Source: Solen grandis (taxonomy: Eukaryota > Mollusca > Bivalvia > Adapedonta > Solenidae). Taken from it: a stretch of DNA of 64,000 bases. The notes below the pieces were generated by a model. The model ran no database searches, was not told where the DNA came from, and was given only the letters and a program-made list of their open reading frames with translations. The DNA is taken from assembly GCA_021229015.1 (NCBI GenBank), contig CM037777.1, positions 53,790,857 through 53,854,856 on the forward strand. Reading direction: 5' to 3'. Positions 39,862 to 49,049 of the stretch are shown piece by piece; within the stretch, counting starts at the first letter, position 1, and each line of letters begins with the position of its first letter. A program made the translations under genes and the position numbers.

Positions 39862-42800
39862 ACCAAACGACAACAAGAACAGGTAAATTAAATTAATTGA
39901 TATGGTAAAACTTTAACTATATGTGTTATAAAATATATTCTTTGGAATTAGTAATGATATTCGCTTATAAAGGTTGTATATTTGATACAGGTGACCCCCC
40001 ACACAAGTTAATCTGCAGATACGGTACTGAAGTGACGTGATAATGTTACTTACCGTTAACAAGCATGGAGCGTGGCTTGTTGTCCCCGCCGGCATAGTGA
40101 TGATGTGCAAACCGGTTGATGCTTAGTTCCACCAGCCAATCGTGAACCAACATCGTGTGTTCTGGAAGGTCCTGCTCGTATAGCCCTAGATGAGGCTCGT
40201 ATTCGTCGGGCTGGCGGACAACAAGGGCGCCGAAAAGACCGTCTGAACGCTGGAGACCGGAGTGGGCATGCCAGAAATGTGTGCCCGGGTTGTCAACTTT
40301 GAACCTGTTGGTTGTTATAATGAAAATGTGACAGTAGTGAATGTATGTCGTTGTGTAATTTTTAATGTATGTGTGTGCTTCTGTTTTTTATTTCGGTGTT
40401 TGGGTTTGGGTTGGGCTGTGTTGGTTTGGTTTCACTGATATAATGATTAGATTCGTGGATTTCGGAACCGTATTGTCCTGAACTGGAATCGAACTGGGGA
40501 CATCCGGAATGCAAATCGGACACTCTTGCAACGCAAAGCTGCATGACAAACGCGTGGCATTTTACCTCTACTACATTCAACCCCACCTCTCATTAATATG
40601 GCCTCAAATTCTTTCAGAAGGAATCTAAGAATGTCATCTCCTCTCCTCTACTGTTATTTACATAGGGTGTCAAATGTAATCAAGTAAAACGAGACTTTCA
40701 TTATGAAAGTCGGACACGTTTTCACATCTCATCAAAGGCTCCATCGCATGGAAGTTCAGGTGTCATTATTTTCTAAATTTACATTTCATAATATTAGTTA
40801 TTTTAGGATTTAAATATTGAATCGAACACCAGGACCAACCTATATTCGAACGTGGTACGGATAGGTATGGGGCATTGTGTCAGCTGCCCTACTCCGTCCA
40901 TGTACGGGGTACCACGCTGGTGTACACCGTGCCAGTGAATGCTGGTTCCCTCCGACCCTGTCAACTCATTCGTTACTCGGACAACAATTGTGTCACCCTC
41001 GCACACCTGTAAAAAAATGAGACCTGGTATTTATGGGAGTATGTTGTGGTGAACATACCGGTAATCAGAAAGTAAGAGTGTGAATAAATAAATAAATAAA
41101 TAAATAAATACTCATTTGTAATTTATTAAATGAAATGAGGTCATAAAATGACTTGAATATATGCATAGATCTTATCCAGTTGTAGACTTAACGTGATCCA
41201 ATGAGAGAGAAGAACTCACGTGTAACCCAGGACCGGGCAACATCCTGTTCACCACAATGATTGCCCTGGGAACGCCATCAGCCGTGACACAGTGGGGCCG
41301 GAAACAGTCCGTTTTGTTCAAGGGACAGTCGTAACACGCCTTCGCCAGCGTGAAGTAGTACTCTAACGTGAAGTTGTAGATACACGTCATAGTGACGCCT
41401 CGGATGCATTTCCGTATACATGGATGATCCTTGTAGGTCTCAAGTACTGTTGATATATTATCACGGTTTATTATTTGATAATCATTCTGTAGTATTCTCT
41501 TTATACAGTTAAATGTCCATTATTTTTCAGACATTTTAAATATATTAAGTGGATGTAGGGATATTATACTTTCCTGTTCATTTGCACTATAACACACTTA
41601 CCAAACGTTATTTCATAATCAGAGAGTCGGCAATATTAATTGAACGCAATAAGTTTGAGACCGCGTGCTGTCTTTAGAAATGGGGGCATTGTATTTACAA
41701 AACTTAAAGTGCTGGCTCAATGCGCGCAAAGCAACAACTAAATAAAACACGTACATGCATGTTAAAAATATGTAAATGCTCAATATGGAGGTTACAGGAT
41801 GTCACGTTAATTTTTTGATGATAGTGAAAACTATCAAATGATACTGGAAAATATTCAACGAAGTATCCAAGCGCACAATGCGGCAGCACTGAAAGACTGT
41901 CGGCAGGATTAACTTGATGAAATAGCGAAACATGTTACATGTATTCTAATTACAGCGTTTCAGTAGGGCTGAACTCGATAGAGAAAAGATTCATATGACG
42001 CCGCCAAAAACTGCATAAGACTTCCTACATCTCTAGTTGCTAGTATTAAGTCAGCTGAACTCGCTCTTTGTTTCATGATAACCCCACCACCAGTCTCTCA
42101 ATATCTTGAGCGCTTTGATTTGTTTCAAAATGAGTGAGTTTCCATTCATTAATTGCATGCTCAAAGAGGCAATGACCTTACTTCAGCATTAGTGAACATG
42201 ATGTACACATCGCATTGCATTGATAAGCGCGGAGTGATTCTGTGTGGTAAAATCGGCTGCAGTAGGTAATCATGCAAATCAACAATGCCTTCTTTGGATT
42301 TACCACTACGCAAGACTGGCGGTTACTGCCTGTCTAAAAACATCAACAAACACCAACAACACCACCACGAACAACATCAATAAGAAGCACCATCATAATC
42401 GTTGTCGATATTAGACTGGTTGTTATCACTATTATTTTAGAGTATGATTGAGACCAAATACACAAATATTTTATAAAAAATATATGTTTATTTTGCTCAA
42501 GGACATTAACCTATTAAACTGACAAACTAATAGAACAACGGACATTGAATTGAGAAATACTAGTAGACAACGTGTTAGATTATCGTCCGATTTAAACCTT
42601 CCATGTTTGGCTTAGGATTACAAACGAATGTAGCTTCTAAAGTCAGCCTGGAATTAGCAGTGGACCTTCTTTGTTCAGTCATAGTTCAACTCATTTTTAA
42701 GTACATGCATGTACGTATTGAGGTATATGACTAGAGAGAACTCGTCTCTAATAAAATATTGATCAAAACGTTCATGTCATTTTATCTATGCGATAAGTAA

Positions 42801-43462
42801 AACGCTGAAGTGCTGCAGAGGCCTACATTATGTTTGAACTTGAAATAAACGGCAAAGAAAATAAATAAATGGCAGCTAAAAATAAGGAATATGGCTGAGG
42901 ATATGGATAAAACATGTTCATGTCTTCCATGATTTTACATATATGGACCTTTCCAGTGTGTATAGATGTGTCCACATTGACTTCATAATTATATTTCATA
43001 TATACTACCCAGTAGCTGCACTGGTAAAAGGGCAGTCAACGGATGACCTGGTTTACAAAATACTCACTTGTTTCTTTCTTTCTATTTATGATACTGTTTG
43101 TTAGCAGTTGACATAGCCCCAATTGAGACGGCAGAGCACTGCTGAATACTGGGGAGGTGTTAAGGATTGTACGGTGTATTGATCAGTATTGTCCCGATTT
43201 AATTAACAACAACGTTAAAATGCGTTTTTCTACGTAAAGTGTCGCAATATATTGCTGATATTGTGTGCGTGAATACCTCCAATATACATATATGTACGCT
43301 ACTGTTGATGTTTGATAAAATCGTCCACATTATCATGGCATACATAAATACTCTCTTCCTCTCTCCCTCTCTATGTCTCTATGTGTGTGTGTGTGTGTGT
43401 GTAGAACAGTGTAAAAACATGAACACAATTAAATCACAAATTACAAGACATATTAGTCATAC

Positions 43463-43493
<31 letters not shown>

Positions 43494-43592
43494 TTGTGTG
43501 TGTGTGTACCTACCTCTGTCGTTATGTATACAGCCCACTGTGGTGATACAGGTCACGATCGCGATCGCGATCAGCGTTGTTGGTATCCACAT
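27880..43592 (-). CDS. Laccase (multicopper oxidase), complete, 11 exons, 675 aa
   Basis: A secreted copper enzyme that oxidises phenolic substrates and reduces O2 to water. Exons: 43592-43514, 41446-41220, 41006-40840, 40304-40054, 38527-38388, 36131-35940, 35417-35334, 32216-31929, 30858-30667, 29385-29238, 28139-27880. They total 2028 nt including TGA, with every junction GT..AG and in phase. Residues 1-20 form a signal peptide ([20 protein letters not shown]). The Cys-rich insect/mollusc-type block ([20 protein letters not shown]) follows. Copper ligands: HWH at 126-128, HAH at 170-172, HPMHLH at 524-529, and HCHIEFH at 595-601 with axial Met606. The three cupredoxin domains are of usual length. 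The tail (about 654-675) is hydrophobic and ends at the stop, suggesting a GPI signal or tail anchor. Physiological substrate is not known from sequence; byssus, periostracum or immune roles are possible. Confidence 0.96.
29238..29385 (-). CDS. Laccase exon 10
   Basis: 148 nt; [37 protein letters not shown] and [10 protein letters not shown], the typical run-up to the last copper block. Exits in phase 1; the last Gly is split. Confidence 0.94.
30667..30858 (-). CDS. Laccase exon 9: third copper block HPMHLHG
   Basis: 64 codons; [29 protein letters not shown] and [17 protein letters not shown]. His524 (type 1), His527 (type 2) and His529 (type 3) are ligands. Donor GTAAGT. Confidence 0.96.
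31147..31380 (+). mobile_element. piggyBac-like MITE, 234 bp, copy 2
   Basis: Flanked by TTAA at 31143-31146 and 31381-31384. Same termini and same 234-bp length as copy 1, differing by a few bases (for example GATCTGCC for GATCAGCC in the central palindrome). Lies in the laccase intron between exons 9 and 8. Confidence 0.88.
31929..32216 (-). CDS. Laccase exon 8: linker to third domain
   Basis: 96 codons; [30 protein letters not shown] and [16 protein letters not shown]. Corresponds to the region that frames the substrate pocket in family members. Donor GTGAGT. Confidence 0.93.
32286..33045 (+). repeat. Hairpin-ended dispersed repeat, ~0.75 kb, copy 1
   Basis: Aligns along its length with 54062-54806. 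Shared motifs in order: CTGACCTTGCT, AACTGTACCTCTCCGCGCTT, ATATATCCGTGACA, ATCAGAACAGCAAC, GAATGACCTACTT, ATAGTTGCAGGA and TGGCTTTTGCCTC. The left end is a stem-loop (AGACGACAG..CTGCCGTCT). The right end has GCCGTCTCTCAGCGC followed by ATTGAGCGC. No ORF; laccase intron. Confidence 0.8.
33401..33650 (+). repeat. tRNA-derived SINE, family A, copy 2
   Basis: Head GGGCCGCCATGGCCGAGCGG (box A) and GTGGGTTCGGATCCCGG (box B). Body TTCATGTGAGGGAGCCTTCC, CGGTAGGTCGGTGGTTCTAC and GTAATTAGCTTGACG, with an ACAACAACAACAAAA tail. Laccase intron, opposite strand to the gene. Confidence 0.85.
34225..34310 (-). repeat. Probable truncated tRNA-like SINE head
   Basis: On the minus strand: TAGTCGAATGGTTAAAAAG (box-A-like), GCGGGTTCTATCCCCGATCG (box-B-like), then an AAATAAAC-rich tail. 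No body matching families A-C was seen. Confidence 0.4.
34428..35112 (+). mobile_element. Candidate DNA element with TTCGGCGTA..TA(T/C)GCCGAA termini
   Basis: Starts TTTCGGCGTAGCTGT and ends CTATGCCGAATATC, an inverted pair. The same pairing is seen at 36466-36912, and the left end alone at 12189 and 60207. No ORF of note. Inverted termini are only about 9-10 bases, so a MITE is likely but not proven. Confidence 0.5.
35334..35417 (-). CDS. Laccase exon 7: linker
   Basis: 28 codons; [14 protein letters not shown], the domain 2 end strand, then [13 protein letters not shown]. Acceptor GTTCAG, donor GTAGGT. Confidence 0.93.
35940..36131 (-). CDS. Laccase exon 6: second cupredoxin domain
   Basis: 192 nt; [33 protein letters not shown] and [14 protein letters not shown], the structural core of domain 2. 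Phase 0 at both ends. Confidence 0.95.
36466..36912 (+). mobile_element. Second copy of the TTCGGCGTA-type element
   Basis: The left part, starting TTTTTTTGTGTAGCTGTC, aligns with 12189-12345. The right end is TACGCCGAATATC, followed by TTCTTTAAAGATATTTCTTG. That outer flank resembles the one at 35112-35135 (AAAGGTATATCTTGTTT), so the true boundary may lie further right. Laccase intron. Confidence 0.5.
37555..37650 (-). repeat. Degenerate SINE family A fragment
   Basis: Shares GTGGAGGA, GGCACCCG and GTAGGACCACTGACCTACTTG with the minus-strand copy at 46312-46515, with an internal insertion. Laccase intron. Confidence 0.45.
38343..38372. repeat. (CG)n(TG)n tract next to laccase exon 5 donor
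   Basis: GCGCGCGCGCGCGCG followed by TGTGTGTGTG. On the gene strand this is (AC)n(GC)n starting about 16 bases into the intron. Alternating purine-pyrimidine, with Z-DNA potential. Confidence 0.95.
38388..38527 (-). CDS. Laccase exon 5: second cupredoxin domain, start
   Basis: 140 nt; [18 protein letters not shown], equivalent to the family's (F/Y)xVxxGxRYRFR..N. Donor GTACAT is followed 13 bases later by a (CA)n(CG)n tract. Confidence 0.94.
39335..39570 (+). repeat. Diverged partial copy of the 458-bp MITE
   Basis: Shares with 51967-52424: GGCCATACCAGGTGGTAT, GCAGCAT, TTTTAATGGGATATAG, CAGTATTTCCTGA and GGAAAACAT in order. The left terminus is eroded and the right was not found. Laccase intron. 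Confidence 0.65.
39825..39860. repeat. (AG)n microsatellite
   Basis: About 17 AG dinucleotides in the laccase intron between exons 5 and 4. Confidence 0.95.
40054..40304 (-). CDS. Laccase exon 4: second copper block HAHSG
   Basis: 251 nt; [20 protein letters not shown] supplies type 3 ligands His170 and His172. It is followed by LVHDWL and KPRSMLVNG. Acceptor CAACAG, donor GTAAGT. Confidence 0.96.
40840..41006 (-). CDS. Laccase exon 3: first copper block HWHG
   Basis: 167 nt; [32 protein letters not shown] and TQCPI. His126 and His128 are type 2/3 copper ligands. Exits in phase 2 through GTTGGT. Confidence 0.96.
41088..41112. repeat. (AAAT)n microsatellite
   Basis: Six AATA units in the laccase intron just upstream of exon 3. 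Confidence 0.9.
41220..41446 (-). CDS. Laccase exon 2: cysteine-rich block
   Basis: 227 nt; [20 protein letters not shown], then [17 protein letters not shown] and [19 protein letters not shown]. This arrangement marks arthropod/mollusc laccases rather than fungal ones. Acceptor CAACAG, donor GTGAGT, phase 0 out. Confidence 0.95.
42060..42128 (+). repeat. Right-end fragment of the hairpin-ended repeat
   Basis: CCACCACCAGTCTCTCAATA then CTTGAGCGCTTTGATT matches the right ends at 33010-33045 and 54765-54806. The rest of the element is not recognisable to the left. Confidence 0.45.
43383..43402. repeat. (TG)n microsatellite
   Basis: Ten GT dinucleotides in laccase intron 1. Confidence 0.9.
43464..43508. 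repeat. (GC)n(TG)n tract adjoining laccase exon 1 donor
   Basis: GCGCGCGCGCGCGCG then TGTG repeats with one TTT interruption. On the gene strand a (CA)n(CG)n tract begins within about 6 bases of the exon 1 donor GT. Confidence 0.95.
43514..43592 (-). CDS. Laccase exon 1: start codon and signal peptide
   Basis: The ATG at 43592-43590 opens [20 protein letters not shown] with a typical hydrophobic core and possible cleavage near TTVGC, then IHNDR. Leaves in phase 1 through donor GTAGGT, which runs straight into a (CA)n(CG)n tract. This ATG was chosen because it gives a signal peptide and is in phase with exon 2. Non-coding 5' exons upstream are possible. Confidence 0.85.
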
Positions 43593-44821
43593 TCTGGAGA
43601 TTTCTCTGTAACATCATTAAAATCAGCATCATCATCATCATCATCATCAACTATTACTGTTATTGTTTCACGCTATTTGAGAAACGATGTATTTTTTATC
43701 ATTTGTTCCTTGATTGAATTAGTACTTTGTGCCTAGACTCCACTCCAGTGGGGACCGGTTTAACAACCGCAATCAACTGACACTAGAATCACTGGATCAT
43801 CGCACCCCTAGTTTTGACAAGACTTACAGCGTCATCGTTACGATGTTGTCACAAGAGGTTCGGCAATACTCGGTATAATTCGCTAACTTACGTAACAGGA
43901 CAATCAGAAGTACCTGTTGATTTACGTAGATTTACGTATCATTTCCGAGTGAAACATCGCCACTACCTAATAACAGTTTCATTACAGCTATGAAAATAGA
44001 GATCAAACAGATTTTCACAAGGTCAAGTCAAGAACTTCAAAACAAGATATTTATATCGGCATATGAGGTTCACTGACCGAGGTCAATCATTATGTCTCAT
44101 ATATTAAGCAAATATGTTAAATTATAGATATTGTTTTTAAACATTACCGCTGGTCATTACAGTATTGTTTAATTGGATGGAATGGTAGCACATAGTATTT
44201 GCTGTGTAACACACATTATTAAAACAAATAACATACATGGAAAAATAAAAGAAAGCATTTGTCTTTCATAATTCTCCATGTTGGAAATGTACGTTCTTTA
44301 AACAGGGGTATTAGTTTCCATCCTTCAGTTTCGATATTTTATCTATGTGATACTAGGTAGTAGCCATATTTATCAAATCGACGTTCTATGTCTCCTATAT
44401 TGAAACATTAAAAAACACACTGGAAAATCAAATCAATCATATTTCTATGAGATCGACTTTCTGTGATTCATTCATTATAGAATCAAGATATCTAATACTA
44501 TTGTTTAAACATAGACATCAGTTTCAATAATCTTCGAACCCTTGATGAGACCATGCTTATTTCAATATTTTTAGGAGATAATTATTGCTTTTAATTGTCT
44601 AGCCCAATTTTATATAAAGCTTATTCATCCAGGTCTTTTAGCATAACTGTATTTAGGATGATATGATGTTAACATATTTGTGTCCAGGGACAGTGATGAC
44701 CTTAAATAAATATTTAATGTACATAAGATAATCCAATGATGATACTGATATAATTTTGCATATAATTATGCTACTCAAGTGATCTGTCAAAGCTTCACGA
44801 CTCTCTGTCTCAATCTTCCCC

Positions 44822-44848
44822 ATCTCTCTCTCTCTCTCTCTCTCTCCC
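44822..44848. repeat. (CT)n microsatellite
   Basis: About 13 CT dinucleotides upstream of the laccase gene. Confidence 0.95.
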
Positions 44849-45968
44849 ATATACACCCATTCTCTTTTCTTCTATTTCGTGCACAAAACGGTCTAAATTT
44901 CACAGTTGTAATTTCTTTATGTTCTAACCGAGTCTTACCCAGTTCCCACTCTGTTAAGTATTTTATCATTTCACCATTACATTGGCCGGAACTATGTATT
45001 TTTCTGTAACAATATATTTATCCATTTTCCAATATGGGCTCTTGTGAAAATGTTTCGATGGCAATTACATTTTAATGTCAAACTTAGTTGTTGTTTTTAG
45101 TGGCTAATTTTATAGATTCAAGATTCATAAATTTTATTCAGTAACGTAAACATATATATATATATTTATACTTATCGATTTTTTCTTAAACTTCAACTGT
45201 CTAGAATACGGTAGTTTTACTGATATAAAGTGTTTGTAACTTGCCTATTTTTCTTCATTTATTAGATCGCTCGGCAGATATCCGTAGGTATGAATCAATG
45301 AACGTGTCATTTGAGCCTAGTAAAACTGTATGACCAGGGCAGTTTTTTAGTTCATAGATTGTCCACTTGCTAAATCACCTTAATAAATCTACTTACTGTC
45401 CAAATATTTTCGATCAGTTCATTTCTATTCCTTTTATTCCCAGGTCTATTGGAATCGGTAATATTAAACTTTTTTTTCCATCACATAATCACGGAGCTAC
45501 ATTAGGTATTCACATCTCTGGCATTGAATATAAAAGACTTAAATTCCTAACTTTTATACGATCTTGGAACAATTCAATTAATTTCATCATGCTCAGGCGC
45601 CTTATGGCCTTATGTAATATTACAGGTCATTTCATTTTTTCATATTTTCATTATTTCTACTCAAAAAAAAAAAAAAAAAAAAAAAAAATAAAAAATGTAA
45701 ACACCACTTAAAAGATCTTGAAATTCATATTTTTACGATAAAATATTTCAAGTATGGGTATATATGCAAAACTAAATAAATGCACTTTAAAGAAGAAAGT
45801 AAACAAAATAAACAGTATAACCTTTTTAGTTATAAAGTTTTATAACTATTTTAGTTATAAAGTTTTTACCTTAAAACTTCTCATATTCAAAATGATTAAT
45901 TAAAGCTATTCAATTTGACATAGGTTTAAGTAAGATAGACTGAAAAATAAAAATACAGTGTGATTTAA

Positions 45969-46005
45969 CAGGGATTCTATATACAGAGAGTATATAGAGT
46001 CCCTG
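45969..46005. repeat. Short inverted repeat
   Basis: GGGATTCTATATAC, a short AGAGA loop, then GTATATAGAGTCCC, giving a 14-base stem with one mismatch. Function not evident. Confidence 0.7.
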
Positions 46006-46311
46006 GATTTAAAAAGCAGCAAGTTTTTTCAAATGTCAGCCTGCATTAACTTAAGCCAAACTAAATGGCTGCCAGAAAGTGCCATATAAGTGCCAATGAC
46101 AACACACGGGAACTACTTTTAAATAACCGGATGTAGAATTAATCTGGGTCAACGTCATTACTCTACAAAGTTGATGTAGTGTATATATGAGCAATGTAGT
46201 CTTGTTAGGACATACCTTAAAAATCAGTGTCTTTTACTTGTCAGATTCATCATAATAATATTATATGAAACAGATGTTAAAGTATATTTCTATTGGTTTG
46301 ACTATTTGACT

Positions 46312-46515
46312 CTTTGAGTTTACCGTCGCTTCGACAGTATTTCAGTCATATAACGTACAGCTAATTACAGGTGGAGGAAGACAACAAATGCACGGAGGCA
46401 TCCAGGTAGAACCACCGACCTACTGCAAGCATGTTGGAAGGCTTTCTCACATGAAAATCCGAATGACCCTGCCGGGATTCGAACCCACGCGGTGAGGGGC
46501 TGAGTGAGTTTTTAA
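46312..46515 (-). repeat. tRNA-derived SINE, family A, copy 3
   Basis: Minus-strand copy: CCTCACCGCGTGGGTTCGAA (box B), GGCAGGGTCATTCGGATTTT, CATGTGAGAAAGCCTTCCA, GTCGGTGGTTCTACCTGG, and tail CGAAGCGACGGTAAACTCA. The box A end is missing, so it is 5'-truncated or degenerate. Confidence 0.82.
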
Positions 46516-46525
46516 TATCTTACGC

Positions 46526-46562
<37 letters not shown>
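46526..46562. repeat. (CAGA)n microsatellite
   Basis: About eight CAGA units followed by CAAA units, directly after the family A SINE head. Confidence 0.95.
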
Positions 46563-47196
46563 AACATAAAACATCATCATTTAAGTTATGAACTTTGGTA
46601 AACATCTTTGATAAGATGTCTGATCAACGACATTGAACAAATGTCGTACATCTAGCTGTACGAATATATTAATTTCATGGCTTTTATTTTTATTTTTTGA
46701 ACTAAACATACCAAAACGGAATAATAAAATACGAGTAACACTATCTATTTTATTTTATTCTAGTGTTTCGAATTTTATTAACAAATATATTTAGGGCTTT
46801 AGACACTCACGTTTTGGATTGTTCTATAATACAGAGAGTCCCCCAACTAGAAAGGCACGTATGATACCTCCAAAATATTACAAATGGACAGGGTAAACCA
46901 TACGTGTAGATACTGATAATTGAAAAAAAAATCTACGGGGGCAAAGGTGTGTAATAAAAACCATGTACTACTGAAAAATCTATGGTTGAATGGGCGTGTT
47001 ATAAAATACATGTACTACTGAAAGTTATATGGTGAAAAAGGCATGTAATAAAAAAAAGAACAGCATGAAAAAAAAAAAATCTGTAGCGGCCTAGACGTGT
47101 AATAAACACATGTGCAGCTATTATGATATTTTTTTATATATGTATTAAGTTTTTTTTTGCAAAACATTTATTAATTTTCTAAAATTAGCTTTATTG

Positions 47197-47199
<3 letters not shown>

Positions 47200-47229
<30 letters not shown>

Positions 47230-47240
47230 AAACAACAAAA
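47200..47240. repeat. (CAA)n microsatellite
   Basis: About eleven CAA triplets then mixed A-rich sequence. Confidence 0.95.
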
Positions 47241-47451
47241 ATATATTGTATTTGCTGAAATAATAAAGTTAAGTTCTTGTCAGAGCTGCACGTGTGCAAA
47301 CCGCTAGTTGAATTACCAAAGCGTTTGTATAAATGTACCTAATATGTTTATGGCGTTAATAAAAATGCGTTCTTCTAGGACATAAAAAGTATTACATCTA
47401 AGAGCTAGAAGCCAGTTGCCAATACAAACGGTGGCCGTGATTATGCTATTG

Positions 47452-47640
47452 TATATGACGTAAACAAATGTAAAATATAGTATATGACGTAAACAAATGT
47501 AAAATGTAGTATATGACGTAAACAAATGTAAAATGTAATATATGACGTAAACAAATGTAAAATATTGTATATGACGTAAACAAATGTAAAATATAGTATA
47601 TGACGTAAACAAATGTAAAATGTAGTATTTGACGCAGACA
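47452..47640. repeat. 29-bp minisatellite
   Basis: Six to seven units of TATATGACGTAAACAAATGT plus AAAATGTAG. Because 29 is not a multiple of three, the open frames across it cycle through all phases (YVIYYILHLFTS-type repeats) and are not genes. Confidence 0.95.
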
Positions 47641-48811
47641 CAGGACTTATACTGAGACAAGTCCGATTTCACACATTATGCATACATAGATGTGTCATTT
47701 GGTTAAAAGTCTGATTTTTTCAAAATTAATATGACAAATATGTTACTTATCATATTAAAAGATACGGTCAATGTTTAATCTACCCGAACATGATAATCCA
47801 CCCTTAAAAATGCGGAGCAAATGGTCTTTTTTCATGTTGCATGCAAGTCGCATGAAGAAAATATTTCTAAAAGTGGGTAGAAACATGTAGCTGTCCAATT
47901 ATGACCATATCGCAAGCGGTTGCGATAAAAATACTGAGTAGTTTAACATTTATCATCTTCTGTTAAACTTGATATAGAGAAAAATCATAGAGTACTGTCC
48001 GATATGTTCGTTATATGAAAATAATATAGTTGGAATTAAAATTTTTTAAATTAAAATGTAGAATGATCATTAATGTAAATTCAGGTTATCTACGCTTTAT
48101 TAAACTAAAAATATATATGAGGACATATCTCTACTTGTTATTCAGCATAATATATTGGAGACATGTAGTGTTCCAGGCGTAGGGAAATAATTACAAAAAT
48201 AAACATATTAAGCATATCTGGCATCAAGTTAAATGTCGATCTAAAGTGTATATTAGTGCATTTGAATGGTATTAATGATATTAGTAAACTTACTATGTGT
48301 TGAAAATTGGCCAAAAATTGGTAATATGTCAAAAACTGGTCTACTAGTTACAAAGTTATACGTAACCATAAAGAGTCATGCACGCTTTATTTTGACTGAA
48401 TATAATTAAAAATATAATCTACTAATAATAATCTATAGTATGTGCAATGATATTCAATGTGGCTTTTTGTACTATTAAGAACAGAAGCGAGTTTTCGAAG
48501 ATGTAAATCGGTTAATCCAGTATCTCTCGGCAGCTGTCCTTGAATTAGACCAGTGCTTACAAAAATCATAAAAAGGTTATCACCTCTACATTGTATTTCG
48601 AACTTATGAACTTCGGACATATGCACATTACCAATTATGGTACCTTCGACTGATGGACCTTGTAAAAGTATGGTCTGACCCCACACATTCAATCAACAGT
48701 CACACGATACTCGATTTGACTTGCATACTTGCACTGACTTTTTCCTCAAGTTCTTGATAAGCGCCAAGTGTTGATGCTACAAGGCAGAAATCCTGCCCAA
48801 TTCACTGTTAA

Positions 48812-49045
48812 CCTTTTCCCTCATATAGACTCATTTTGACGCACTCAATAGGTACCACAAAAAGCCTGATCTGCAGGAAACCACAGTTAAACCTTACCAA
48901 ATTTAATTACAAAATCCTCATTTCCAGACCACTGAGGAGCAGCGAACAGCATAAAACCTGATCAGCCTGCGAGTTACTCGCAGGCTGATCTGGTTTTATG
49001 CTGTTCGCATAGGTCTTTTCATGGTATCCTCCATGAGGGAAAGGG
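48812..49045 (-). mobile_element. piggyBac-like MITE, 234 bp, copy 3 (inverted)
   Basis: Flanked by TTAA at 48808-48811 and 49046-49049. Same element as copies 1 and 2 in the opposite orientation and of the same length. Central palindrome centred on GCGAGTTACTCGC. Near the left end one C is replaced by T (CCTTTTCCC). Confidence 0.88.
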
Positions 49046-49049
49046 TTAA

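Larger units (their letters stand above)
43600..46300. other. Laccase 5' flank, no gene recognised
   Basis: AT-rich DNA upstream of the laccase ATG. It holds a GAT repeat (43625-43650), a 27-base A run (45663-45690) and a hairpin at 45969-46005. No core promoter could be fixed with confidence. Confidence 0.5.

Noticed and set aside
43239..43736. 165-codon plus-strand frame with Cys/Val repeats
   Set aside because: It runs through (GT)n and (GC)n tracts and overlaps laccase exon 1 on the other strand.
47313..47672. Tyr/Phe-rich repeat frames
   Set aside because: Caused by the 29-bp minisatellite; different frames carry the same peptide in turn.
48387..48692. 101-codon minus-strand frame near the third MITE
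   Set aside because: Not recognised as any family. Only chance-level length, no splice or polyadenylation context.
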